Of a stretch of DNA of 64,000 nt, positions 12,601-19,559 are shown piece by piece. The DNA comes from Xanthomonas hortorum (lineage in GTDB: Bacteria > Pseudomonadota > Gammaproteobacteria > Xanthomonadales > Xanthomonadaceae). Below the pieces are notes generated by a model, which saw nothing but the letters and a program-made list of their open reading frames with translations, was not told the origin of the DNA and searched no databases. A program made the translations under genes and the position numbers. The first letter of the stretch is position 1. Each line of letters starts with the position of its first letter. Location: positions 3,979,001 to 4,043,000 of the forward strand of contig NZ_CP101417.1 of assembly GCF_024339125.1 (NCBI RefSeq), in the 5' to 3' direction.

Positions 12601-14691
12601 TTGATCGGCAACACCACCAGCCTGCAGGGCAACGTGGTGGACAACGGCACGCTGGTGTTCGATCAGGCCACCGATGGCGTGTTTGCCGGCGCCGTCAGCG
12701 GCACCGGGAGCGTGATCAAGCAGGGTACGGGCGCGTTGACGCTGGTCGCTCCCAACACCTATAGCGGTGGTACCACGATTGCCAGCGGCAGCCTGATCGG
12801 CAACACCACCAGCCTGCAAGGCAACATCCTCGACAACGCGGTACTGGTGTTCGATCAGGCTGGCGCCGGTACGTTTGCCGGCAACATCACCGGTAGCGGT
12901 GCGTTGATCAAGACCGGGGCAGGTGCACTCACGCTGGATGGCGTCAACGCCTATCTCGGTGGCACCACCATCGCTGCTGGCACGCTGGTCGGCGATACCG
13001 ACAGCCTGCAGGGCAACATCGCCAATAACAGCGCGCTGGTGTTCCAGCAGACCAGCAATGGCACCTACGCAGGGACGTTGTCGGGCACTGGCAGCTTGCT
13101 CAAGGATGGTGTTGGTACCTTGCTGGTCACCGCAAACAGCAGTGGCTTCACCGGGCCGACCACGGTCGCCGCCGGCACCTTGAGTGTAGGCAACCCAGCC
13201 AATCCGGGCGCCGCGTTGGGCGGGCCGGTCACGGTAGGCCCAGGAGGCACGCTTACCGGTAGCGGCAGCGTTGGCAGCCTGAGTTCGGGCGGCACCGTGG
13301 TGATCGGCGGCACTGCCGGCACGATCAGTGTCGGCGGCAATGCCACGCTCGGCAATGGCTCCACCTTGCAGGTCACGCCCGGCGCAGGTGGCGCGGTCAC
13401 ACCCATCAGCGTGGGCGGTGCGGCCACGTTGTCCCCGGGCAGCACTCTGCAGTTGGTGCGTGCGACGGATCTGCCGTTGTTTACCGAAATTCCGGTCATC
13501 AACGCCGCTGGCGGGCTCAGCGGGCAGTTCAGCAACGTTGTTTCCGACTACGCCTTCGTCGAGCCGAACGTCAGCACCAGCGCCACGGCGTTGTCGGTCT
13601 CTTTGGGTCGCAACACCGTGGCCATGGTCGATGCGGTCACCGTGCCAAACCAGCAGGCTGCCGCAGCTGCTGTGGACGGATTGCCGACCACCAACCCGGT
13701 CTATCAGGCTGTGGTGCGCTTGCCTGACGATCCGCAGGCGATCAGCACCGCGTTTGCCTCGCTGTCTGGCGAAAGCCATGCCAGCACGGCCACCGCGTTG
13801 CTGGATAGCCGCTTCCTGCTGAGTGGCGTCGGCAACCATCTGCGTGGCGATAGCCAGGACGCGCGCGTGGGAGACACTACGGTGTGGATCACCGGTCGCA
13901 GCCTGCCCAATCGTGTCGATGGCAATGCCAATGCGGCCTCGGTACGGCGCGAGGACAACGGCATCATGGCCGGCGCAGAACGGCGCATCGGCGAGCGCAG
14001 TGTGCTCGGTATCGCGGTCGGTAATCAGGACATCGAAACCCGCTCGCGCGAGTCCTTCGATCGCTCCGATATCGATGGCACCCATGCCGGCATCTACGGC
14101 CAAGCCGATTGGTCCGCGTTCGCGCTGCAAGCCTCGGTCGACTATGCCGATTACAGCGTGGACAGCACGCGTCGGGTGATGTTGCCCGGCGTGCTCGAGG
14201 AGCGGCTGAGCAGCAATTACGATGCGAAGGCCATCACCGTGTCGCTGGAAGCGGCCTGGAATCTGCGCACCGGCAACGCGGTGTACAGTCCCTTCATCGC
14301 AGCCGACTACACGCACCTGAAGACCGATGGTTTCAACGAGCGCGGCGGCATTGCCGGGCTGTCGGTGGACAGCGCCAAGGACGAGTACACCACCAGCACG
14401 GTGGGTGTGCGTGGGCGTTGGCAGCTGGGCCAGGCGGCCGGGTTGTATGCGTCGGTGGGTTGGCGGCACGCGTTCGGCGACCGCGCTGTGGAACGTTCGG
14501 CCGGTTTCATCGGCACCGGCTCGCAGTTCTCGGTGCAGAGCGTCACCCTGGCGAAGAATGCGGTGGTCGGCGAGTTGGGCGTGAGCCTGATTACCTCGCC
14601 TGCCAGTCGCCTGTCGTTGTCGTTGCAAGGACTCAACGGCGATGGCCAGACCGCGTACGGCGGCCAGGTCACCTGGGGCTGGAACTTCTGA
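3655..14691 (+). CDS. Giant autotransporter with beta-strand repeats
   Basis: A type V secreted surface protein of about 3,678 aa, probably an adhesin. The ATG at 3655 is chosen because the product then opens with the extended signal peptide typical of very large autotransporters (MNRAFALVWNAAIGNW), a basic stretch and a signal core ending ALAWGA. The passenger consists of dozens of glycine/threonine-rich repeats of the form GTLTLxGxNTYTGGT, the autotransporter-associated beta-strand repeat, predicting a long beta-helix. A larger module with FWDGxQT and DIGGFG motifs occurs twice. The last 280 residues form the autotransporter barrel, starting near VWITGRS and ending in Phe (VTWGWNF) as outer-membrane proteins do. 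A terminator follows. No RGD motif or protease triad was seen. Confidence 0.92.
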   Translation: MNRAFALVWNAAIGNWVVTHELVRRRRKSGATRRCLSSLVVLAVGAAAPALAWGACTPALPAAGATVTCTGLPITSNSFASGANNLTVNVAAGTQMTAGLLGGTAIALSGTNATLNNGGTVDPSVLGLLSVLSTGVTMGNASSTLVTANNLSTGTIYGTGGLLGANLLNLDGMALGITSASNGVVQINNAGLIDSRALLNLSVLSSDTPVIAVSGGGTVNAVNTGTINGRVGFQSSATGNTFVNSGTINGSVSMGAGSTNSFTAVTGGSVNSSGGLALELLGPGGLLSFAQTGVVDGGAGGTNTLILQNSATGTGTGSTGVGSLSTAQYINFGSLRVNSGTWSVGGGSNFGSSALNGGVLQFANPAQLGTSIAANGGALEATAAGLTLNPTGGIALGAGGLTLQGANDLTVASPVTGTGALTKTGTGALGLTGANTFSGGVNLLGGALTVGNNVALGTGTVNASAGSLLSSTAVNLPNAFVLNDFIGIGGANNLRLGGGISGAGALNKIGTGTLTLGGTNTYAGGTSLGAGTVLLETSGALGTGTVTAAGGLLDTTAPLTLNNAFALTNTLGLGASSNALTLSGTLAGAGGINKTGTGTLALNGTNTYTGGTTLASGALQLGTASALGTGALNVTGPANLSTGAALTVANGINLAGPLNWTGAQALTLSGAITGGGSLIKSGAGDLTLTNSNAYTGGTTLSTGRLVVGSNAALGTGTLTASGGVLDATTAATLGNAITLTDTMGVGSNGTALNLTGTIGGSGTLNKLGTGTLTLGGLNTYTGGTLLNAGILQVTSDGSLGSGALTVTGNASLQGTVPTTVANDIALTAGALSLDGTQALTLSGDISGAGSLIKSGSGDLTLSGNSLYSGGTALGAGRLTVGSDTALGVGALSAAAGTTLDNATVSTLANAIALAGLVNVGGSNALTLNGAITGAGSLDKLGPASLTLAGNNTYAGGTRLSAGSLVLGSDTALGTGTLTIGGGLLDSTAARIVDNNVALEADLQLGGSQDLALNGVVSGVGGVIKDGGATLTLGGPNTFAGGVDLNAGALLIGNATALGSGVLTAADGTQLQATTATTIGNDVALNGALSLTGNNDLGVTGIVSGAGSLIKQGAGALTLTGNNLYTGGTVLDTGTLVVGSNTALGTGALTAADGTQLTASTAVTLQNALNVAGQLGIDGQDLTLDGVIDGAGSLIKNGPQTLTLTGNNTWVGGLQLQGGALLVGSDTALGLGTLTAAAGTTLDATTAVTLGNALALNGALTLPGTQDTTLNGVISGIGSLDKQGTATLTLNNANSFSGGVALDAGRVVLGNDTALGVGGLLVGGAAELDTNAALTLGNTVQLNDQLTLIGSNDLTLNGAISGTGSLIKNGATTLSLNAGNTYAGGTTLAAGTIAVGANDALGTGSLSVVGNAALSNAIAVALGNDIALGAALTVDNGADMLVSGNISGAGDLIKTGAGTLTLNGSNSYTGPLAIQAGTLVASTGAALGNASNVDVAAGAALNLTNGGLITALSGAGNVDTDAGGTLQLGGGDFAGSLGGGGNLDKVGVDTVRLLGTSAIGGATQVSGGTLDVIGSLGTSALNVALGGTLTGTGTNGSVASGVTIGDGGRLALTSGSSLSVGGLSLAPGAFLDVALAAPSNTRLLAVNGDLTLDGTLNITDIGGFGTGVYRLIDYTGLLTNNGLAFGVIPGSVDLSQLALQTAIGQQLNLVVTAPGSIVQFWDGVQTTANGTVDGGAGTWGAATNWTSQDGTANSTWQGDFAVFAGTAGAVGVQGTQSIGGLQFVTDGYQLTDAGAGALDVVAPLTAVRVDPGATATIDVAISGVGGVEKLDTGTLVLDAANSYTGGTALSGGTLVLGDAQALGTGTLTAAAGTNLDSNQALAVGNAVVLGGVLNLVGSNDLTLSGAISGAGSLIKNGASTLTLDGANSYVGGSVLNAGTLAVGSNSALGAGSLSVLGNSTLSNAIALALGNAVNLGADLTIASADDLALTGAISGGGALTKNGLGTLTLSGPNSFTGPVAVQAGVLATAAPGALGNASAVDVAAGAGLSLGSNTALGAVTGQGNVAILGGNTLQLGVNNVTSTFAGSLSDAGNLEKVGAGTVQLTGTSTLGGATQITAGTLDVDGVLASTGGVTVATGGTLSGSGEVAAPVTVNDGGRLVVTSGAVLTTGTLNLAPNASIDAFLGTPSTTGVLAVNGDLTLDGTLNITDIGGFGNGVYRLIDYTGALTNNGLGFGTIPGTIDLTQLTLQTGLSQQVNVVVSAPGTNVQFWDGAQTLANGSIDGGAGVWAAGTTNWTTADGLLNSDWQNSFAVFAGPAGNVGVQGTQGITGIQFASDGYVLSDAGAGALSANAATTIVRVDPGATGTIDVSIGGTGTLQKLDTGTLILGAANTYTGGTALGGGTLVLGDAQALGTGTLTAAAGTTLDTDQALTVANALDLSGALTLAGSNDLTLTGAIGGAGGLIKNGATTLTLSGNNSYAGGTVLSDGTLAVGSNTALGSGGLSVTGDAVLSNAAAATLGNAVTLGAALTVDNPADLILAGDINGSGALIKTNAGTLTLDGSNSYTGGTTLNAGTLVGDSASLQGAIVDNATLAFNQVADGVFTGSIIGTGTVIKDGAGALLLNGANGYTGGTTIVAGTLIGDTSSLQGDIANNAALVFNQATGGVYAGTVSGTGSLEKAGTGVLQLIGPNSYTGGTVVSAGTLIGNTTSLQGNVVDNGTLVFDQATDGVFAGAVSGTGSVIKQGAGALTLDVANSHAGGTTLASGTLVLGDAQALGTGSLTAAAGTTLDTDQVLTVSNAVNLTGAGALALAGSNDLALTGPITGAGGLIKNGASTLTLDGNNSYTGGTTLNAGTLVGDSASLQGAIVDNATLAFNQVADGVFTGSITGTGTLIKDGSGALLLNGANGYTGGTTIAAGTLIGDTTSLQGDIANNAALVFNQATGGVYAGTVSGTGSLEKAGTGVLQLIGPNSYTGGTVVSAGTLIGNTTSLQGNVVDNGTLVFDQATDGVFAGAVSGTGSVIKQGTGALTLVAPNTYSGGTTIASGSLIGNTTSLQGNILDNAVLVFDQAGAGTFAGNITGSGALIKTGAGALTLDGVNAYLGGTTIAAGTLVGDTDSLQGNIANNSALVFQQTSNGTYAGTLSGTGSLLKDGVGTLLVTANSSGFTGPTTVAAGTLSVGNPANPGAALGGPVTVGPGGTLTGSGSVGSLSSGGTVVIGGTAGTISVGGNATLGNGSTLQVTPGAGGAVTPISVGGAATLSPGSTLQLVRATDLPLFTEIPVINAAGGLSGQFSNVVSDYAFVEPNVSTSATALSVSLGRNTVAMVDAVTVPNQQAAAAAVDGLPTTNPVYQAVVRLPDDPQAISTAFASLSGESHASTATALLDSRFLLSGVGNHLRGDSQDARVGDTTVWITGRSLPNRVDGNANAASVRREDNGIMAGAERRIGERSVLGIAVGNQDIETRSRESFDRSDIDGTHAGIYGQADWSAFALQASVDYADYSVDSTRRVMLPGVLEERLSSNYDAKAITVSLEAAWNLRTGNAVYSPFIAADYTHLKTDGFNERGGIAGLSVDSAKDEYTTSTVGVRGRWQLGQAAGLYASVGWRHAFGDRAVERSAGFIGTGSQFSVQSVTLAKNAVVGELGVSLITSPASRLSLSLQGLNGDGQTAYGGQVTWGWNF
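11329..12721 (+). repeat. Near-identical 553-bp segments at 840-bp offset inside the autotransporter
   Basis: Positions 11329-11881 and 12169-12721 are almost identical in DNA, with only scattered single-base differences. They encode the block running from SYTGGTTLNAG to TGSVIKQG. Near identity at silent positions means recent duplication or gene conversion, and such repeats allow length variation by recombination. A more diverged module duplication lies at about 8590-9250 and 10240-10890. Confidence 0.85.
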
Positions 14692-14704
14692 TTCACTGCA
14701 GACC

Positions 14705-14736
14705 AAAAAGCCCCGGCACTGCCGGGGCTTTTTTTT
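14705..14736 (+). terminator. Rho-independent terminator of the giant autotransporter
   Basis: GCCCCGGC at 14710-14717 and GCCGGGGC at 14721-14728 form a perfect 8-bp GC stem with a 3-base loop, followed by eight Ts. It starts 14 bp after the stop codon. The A-run on the other side could let it act in both directions, serving the convergent gene at 14906 as well. Confidence 0.9.
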
Positions 14737-14905
14737 GGCCGATACAAAGGCACGCACATACAGCGTCATGCTTGCACTTGCAGCGTACCCGCAGCCGCAC
14801 CCGCTGGTCGGCCGCATCGGCAACCGCTGCGTGGGCATAGCGCAGGCCGACTCCGCGTACCGGCCATGCAGCCTTGCGGCCACACTGCCGGTCTGCAGAC
14901 GGCGC

Positions 14906-17686
14906 TTAGAACTGCCAGCGCAGGCCGACATTGGCGTTGATGCTGTTGGCATCCGAACGACCACGCTCGGCACCCACGTTGCCGTAGATCGAGAACGCAT
15001 CGTTCACCTGGTAACGCACACCGACCGAGGCACGCAGCGCTTGCTTGGACACCGGCTCGCCGGCGACGTTGAAGCGCGCTTCCGGCAAATCGGTGAACCA
15101 TGCGGTGAAGTCGGAGTTCGGGTTGCCGAACAGCGAGCGGTAGGCAACCAGACCATCGAAGCCCCACTTGCCGCGCGTCAGATGGCCACGCACGCCCACT
15201 TCGCCGTAGCCCGCGCGCAGCGTGTCGCTATTGGCACTCAAGCCCAGGCCGGTGGCCGATGCTTCGCTGAAGGCATCCTGCTTCTGGCTGACCACACCGA
15301 CGGCAACGAACGGCGACAAACCCGCGTGCGGCAGCAGGCCGAGTTCGGCGCGCAGCGACCAGTTGGTGTCGTGGCGACGATCCTGCAGACGCTCGCCGAT
15401 GCTGCCCGCTTGTACGCTGCGTTCGGTTTCCACATTGCTCATGCCATACGAACCGATGCCCGAGAGGTAGGCCTGGCCGATCGGCTGATACAGATACGCC
15501 GTCATCGCATAACGGTCCGAGCGCAGACGGCTGGCCGAGGCATCGATGTTTGCGCGATCCTGACCCGAGCTCACCGCCGCACCCACCACCGTGCCAGTGC
15601 TGCCCACCGGCAGATCCACACCGAAGGTGGTGGACTGCTGGGTGTAATCGGCCGAGTCGAAACCGTTGCCGCCCAGATTGCCGTCCAGATAGCTGCCCTG
15701 CATCCAGGTGGTCAGCGTGGTGGTGTCGGCCAGGTAGGGCAGGCGATCGGCAGCCACGCGTGCATCGTTGAGTGCGGACTGGAAGCCCAGGGTGCGCTCG
15801 ATGCCGTGTACCTGGCCAGCCAGGGTCGGCAGCGATGCGGCAACCTGCGCATCGGTCGCGGCCAGCAGCGAGCCGGTGGCGCTGATCAAACCACCCAGAT
15901 TGTCGGTGTCGCCCGAAGCCACACGCGTATCCAGCACCTTGACCAGCGTATCGGCCTGCGCAGCACCGTTGACCACCGATTGCGGCGCACCGGCCGCTTG
16001 CGCGCTGGCAGCGGAGGCATTACGCGTCAGCGTGGCGGTGACGGTGGTGGGGTCGTAGGCGAGTGAGGCGGTCCAGAAGAAATTGTTGGCGTACTGCACG
16101 CGATCGAAGGTGCCCTGCAGGTTGCCCGCCTGGACGATCTTTTCGCTGCTGCCGACGGTGTAGCCAGCCGCTTCCGGCAGCAACAGCAGATTGCCCTTCA
16201 GGCTGGCCTGGCCGGTGACGGTCAAGCCCTTGCCCAATTCGAGTGCGGTGGTGCCGGTGTTGTTGACCAGGCTGTAGTTACCGTTGATCACACCGCCGTG
16301 CGATTCGAACGTGGCCGAGTTGAGCACGATCACATCCGAGCGCAGGCTGCCGGACAGTGCGAGCACGCCGTCGCTGACGCTGGTGCCGCCGGTGTAGCTG
16401 TTGTTGCCGCTGAGCGTGAGCTTGCCGGCGCCGTTCTTGGTCAGGTTGCCCGCGCCGGAAATGTCGTTGCTGAAGGTGCTGTCGTAACCGGAGGTCACAT
16501 TGGCCGACCAGTTGTTGACGAACTGCGCCGGGCCCTTGATCGCCTTGGCCGCATTGACCAGGCCATAGCCGTACAACGCATCCACGCCCGGGTCGCCCAG
16601 ATCGGTGGCAGTGGTCAACAAGGTCTGCTGCAGATTGGAGGCGCTCATCCACGGATACACGCCCAGCACCTGCGCCGCGACGCCGGTGACGGCAGCGGTG
16701 GAGAACGAGGTGCCGGCGATCTGGCCCTGCAACTCGGTGCCGGCCAGGGCCGGGGCGAAGTAGCTGCCCGGCGCCACCAGGCACCACTGCGCAGCGGCGC
16801 CGCAATGGTTGGAATAGCTGGTCAGGCCGGCGGCATTGCCGGCGCTGTCGATATTGATTGCGCCCACTGCCAGCCAGTTGTTGCGCAGGCTGGCTTCCTG
16901 CACTGGCGTGGCCGCCGGGTAGGACGCTTCTGACGCACCTTCGTTGCCGGTCGATGCCACGATCAGCGCGTCGGCCTGCACCAGCGGAGCCAGTGCGAAC
17001 TTCCAGGCCAGCGCAGCGTTCGCGCTGCTGGCAGCATCTGCATACGAGGCACCGATCGAAAGGTTGGCAATCCGCACGCCGGCAGCCGCCAGATCCACCG
17101 CGGCGCGGCGAGCCTGCTGGGTGCCGCAGGAATTTTCGGCGCAGATGCGCGCATAGAACAGGTCTGCATCCGGCGCGATACCGCCGGCAAAGCCGTCCTG
17201 CGCCGACCCCAGCACCAGTGCCGAGATGACCGTGCCGTGGCCGCGCAACGCGTTCGCAGACGACTCCGGCGTGCCGGGGCTGGCGGTGTAGTCATTGAAG
17301 CTGTCGACCTTGCCGCTGATCGGCGCGTAGCTCGGCACCAGGTTGTCGTCCAGCACGGCCAACTTCACGCCCTGGCCGCGGGCACCGGCCTGCTGTGCCA
17401 GATCCGCATTGGTCGGCACCAGCAGGTTGCTGCGCAGACCCTGGTAACGGGCCGGTGCAGGAGCTGTCTTGGGCAGCGGGTCGGCTGCGGGGGTTGGCGG
17501 AGGCGCAGTCGGCATCGGCGTCGGGGCCGGTGTCGTCGGAGTTGTCGGTGCAGGCGTGGACGGCGTCGGGGCCACGACCGTGGTCTGCGGCGGGTCGCTG
17601 CGGACGTTGCCGCCACCGCCACCGCCGCCACAGGCGGTCAGGACGAGGCAGGATGCGATGGTCGTTGCGAGTAGCGAGCGATTCAT
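14906..17686 (-). CDS. Subtilisin-like (S8) serine protease autotransporter lipoprotein
   Basis: A 926-residue surface protease. ATG 17686 is preferred because the product then begins with a lipoprotein signal ending LTAC followed by a glycine run and a long Pro/Thr linker. The S8 domain (about 90-430) shows the triad: Asp in LAVLDD, His in GHGTVISA and Ser in GTSFSTAAV. One autotransporter beta-strand repeat (LSGNNSYTGGTS) follows. The last 270 residues are an autotransporter barrel ending GLRWQF. Family members cleave themselves or other surface proteins. It converges on the giant autotransporter, whose passenger repeats resemble its own single repeat, so that protein could be a substrate; this is inference only. 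Confidence 0.9.
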   Translation of the reverse strand: MNRSLLATTIASCLVLTACGGGGGGGNVRSDPPQTTVVAPTPSTPAPTTPTTPAPTPMPTAPPPTPAADPLPKTAPAPARYQGLRSNLLVPTNADLAQQAGARGQGVKLAVLDDNLVPSYAPISGKVDSFNDYTASPGTPESSANALRGHGTVISALVLGSAQDGFAGGIAPDADLFYARICAENSCGTQQARRAAVDLAAAGVRIANLSIGASYADAASSANAALAWKFALAPLVQADALIVASTGNEGASEASYPAATPVQEASLRNNWLAVGAINIDSAGNAAGLTSYSNHCGAAAQWCLVAPGSYFAPALAGTELQGQIAGTSFSTAAVTGVAAQVLGVYPWMSASNLQQTLLTTATDLGDPGVDALYGYGLVNAAKAIKGPAQFVNNWSANVTSGYDSTFSNDISGAGNLTKNGAGKLTLSGNNSYTGGTSVSDGVLALSGSLRSDVIVLNSATFESHGGVINGNYSLVNNTGTTALELGKGLTVTGQASLKGNLLLLPEAAGYTVGSSEKIVQAGNLQGTFDRVQYANNFFWTASLAYDPTTVTATLTRNASAASAQAAGAPQSVVNGAAQADTLVKVLDTRVASGDTDNLGGLISATGSLLAATDAQVAASLPTLAGQVHGIERTLGFQSALNDARVAADRLPYLADTTTLTTWMQGSYLDGNLGGNGFDSADYTQQSTTFGVDLPVGSTGTVVGAAVSSGQDRANIDASASRLRSDRYAMTAYLYQPIGQAYLSGIGSYGMSNVETERSVQAGSIGERLQDRRHDTNWSLRAELGLLPHAGLSPFVAVGVVSQKQDAFSEASATGLGLSANSDTLRAGYGEVGVRGHLTRGKWGFDGLVAYRSLFGNPNSDFTAWFTDLPEARFNVAGEPVSKQALRASVGVRYQVNDAFSIYGNVGAERGRSDANSINANVGLRWQF

Positions 17687-18427
17687 AGTTTGTTTAATCC
17701 GGTCATTTGGCGCGCCGCTACTGCTGAATACTGAATTTGGCGCAAAGGTTTCCCACGTCAGCGGTTGTGCCGACGGAGGCATTTAATTTCACGGGTTATT
17801 CACTTTATTCGTCGCTGATCCGTCCCTTCGGATAAGCGCCGCTTAGAACACGGGGAATGCAGTGATGCATCCAATCGTGTGCTTGCGAGATTGTTTAACG
17901 GCGCTATCCAGAAACTCTAAAACCTGAATGGTCAGTTGCAATTCAGAGAAAAACCGAGTCGATAGATATTTGCGAATTAATCCATAGCCAGAAAGAATTA
18001 GAATGCCGCTAGCGAGCTCTAGTACAGCGGAAAGTCGAAGCGAACGCGACCGTAAACCATCACATTTCTCAAGGGGCCGCAATCCTAAATGCGATTGCTA
18101 TCGCAGTGAATCAGGGATATACCTCAAGCTGTCGGTGAATCCCTCACATGCTGTAGCGGATTCGACCGTAAGTTAGCGAATCTAACGGACTCTGCCGTAT
18201 GAGCGGCGAATGATTTTTCCCGCGATATAAAAGCAGTGGGATCTTTATCGTCGGTCAATGTTTAAATTAGTATATCCATCTGAATTTATACTAAGCAGCC
18301 ACAACAAATGGAATCGATTGTGCAAAATTCAATGGTTTTTGCATGCTAATCGGCCTAGATTTCTGTATAGGCAGCTAGGGTGATTCGAGTGGTTGCTCGA
18401 TAGAAGCCGATTCTCTTTAGGCAGGAA
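17687..18427. other. AT-rich intergenic region upstream of the S8 autotransporter
   Basis: About 740 bp without a supportable gene; a 79-aa open frame on the minus strand has no recognisable features. The region is AT-rich and should hold the protease promoter. A small palindrome GCGATTGCTATCGC lies near 18092-18105. I see no tRNA or other structured RNA. Confidence 0.5.
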
Positions 18428-18466
18428 AAACGCCGTTGCTGTTAGCGAATAGGCGCTTTTTTAGTC
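18428..18466 (-). terminator. Terminator of the outer-membrane protein gene
   Basis: Read on the minus strand, an imperfect hairpin with GCGCC/GGCG arms is followed by a run of Ts, just past the stop codon at 18473. The A-rich and T-rich ends on both sides suggest it may work in both directions. Confidence 0.55.
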
Positions 18467-18472
18467 CAGCGA

Positions 18473-19144
18473 TCAATCGGGCAATAAAAGATTGAAGCCC
18501 AGCGTGACCCACGGCGTGTGGTCTGCGCCATGCTGATATCCGGCCAGTAGATCAATGCTTGCACGCTCGCCGATCAGGCGGCGCACGCCAGCCTGCTGGC
18601 CAAAACCGCCACGGTCGTCGCCAAACGCCTCGGCCAGCACCGTCCAGGCGGGGCCGAGCGTGTGCTCCACGCCCACACTTGCCGTCAGCGCCATCGCCGC
18701 GCTGCGGGGCGTGTTCGCGCCCACGTTCAGATGCAGCAAGCTGCGCCGGTCCGCATCCAGCGCAATGCTCACCGGCACATTGAGGATCAGCCCATCCAGC
18801 CGCTGCCGGCGCATATCCCAGTTCGCCCCCAGCGAGGCACCCACGCCCCAGCGCTGCTGGTCCAGGTCGCGAAACAGCCGCTTCACGCCCAGTGCGGCGA
18901 TACCGGCCCGGGATTGGTCGCTGAATGTCGACAGCCCCAGGCTGACCTCGTTGCCAGCCCAGGTGCAGGCAGGCACGGCGGTCAGTTCGCGCCCCGGGCG
19001 GGAGCCACGTAGCCAGGTTTCCACCTGGCAGCGTCCTTCCGGGGTAAGGGCGGCATCGTCGGTGGTCAGGCTGGCGGCGGCCTGCGCACGGAACGCAAGC
19101 ACGGACGCAGCTGCCAGCAGCAGGGCGGGGAACAGCTTCAGGGA
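18473..19144 (-). CDS. Predicted outer-membrane beta-barrel protein
   Basis: A 223-aa exported protein. Starting at the ATG at 19144 gives a clean signal peptide (MSLKLFPALLLAAASVLAF, cleavage after AQA). The rest consists of alternating amphipathic strands (GVGASLGANWDMR, LHLNVGANTP, SIDLLAGYQHG) ending WVTLGFNLLLPD, as in small outer-membrane barrels. Two cysteines (RCQVE and PACTW) could form a disulphide near the mature N-terminus. Neither the family nor the function can be named from sequence. It stands alone between intergenic stretches with its own terminator. Confidence 0.7.
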   Translation of the reverse strand, partial: SLKLFPALLLAAASVLAFRAQAAASLTTDDAALTPEGRCQVETWLRGSRPGRELTAVPACTWAGNEVSLGLSTFSDQSRAGIAALGVKRLFRDLDQQRWGVGASLGANWDMRRQRLDGLILNVPVSIALDADRRSLLHLNVGANTPRSAAMALTASVGVEHTLGPAWTVLAEAFGDDRGGFGQQAGVRRLIGERASIDLLAGYQHGADHTPWVTLGFNLLLPD

Positions 19145-19559
19145 CATCGGCACTCTCCAGGGTCGGAGCGCCAAAGACCGCGCTTTGGGTCTAGCTGGAT
19201 TGTGTGGGTAATGCAGGCAATGCGTGGGCGCAAGCGCACGCGATGAGCCCCGCCCTGTGCGGACGGAGCCGACCTTGGGTCAGGATCCGTCGGCGCAGGT
19301 GCCGCGACGCAATCGACTATGACTGTCCAAGGAGCAGGCCTCTGGGGTGGGGGGACGAAAAACGTGGCGCATGATGCCTGCAAGGCCGTGACGAGCGCAA
19401 TCGGTGGAGCGCATCGGACAAGGACCGCGTGGCGCTCTGGTAAGCGCCTGCACCGGCTTCCCGGCTATCGGGGAATTGCGGTAGCACCACCGACTGGCAG
19501 ACCATCAGTTCAGTGCGTCGCTGACAGCGCACGAACGCGAGGTCTGCAGCGGCTCTCGG
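19145..19559. other. Intergenic region, no gene seen
   Basis: About 415 bp between the outer-membrane protein start and the histidine-kinase stop. Open frames here lack ribosome sites and family signatures. It probably carries the promoter of the 18473-19144 gene. No convincing terminator is visible after the kinase. Confidence 0.4.

Noticed and set aside
3900..13200. Repeat pattern that could suggest a CRISPR array
   Set aside because: Repeats are coding, in frame, variable in sequence and length, with no constant spacers and no cas genes.
7342..15000. 2,552-aa open frame antisense to the giant autotransporter
   Set aside because: It is a shadow of the repetitive GC-rich passenger: low-complexity Ala/Gly/Asp/Gln content, no start signal and no domain. 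The sense frame has signal peptide, repeats and barrel.
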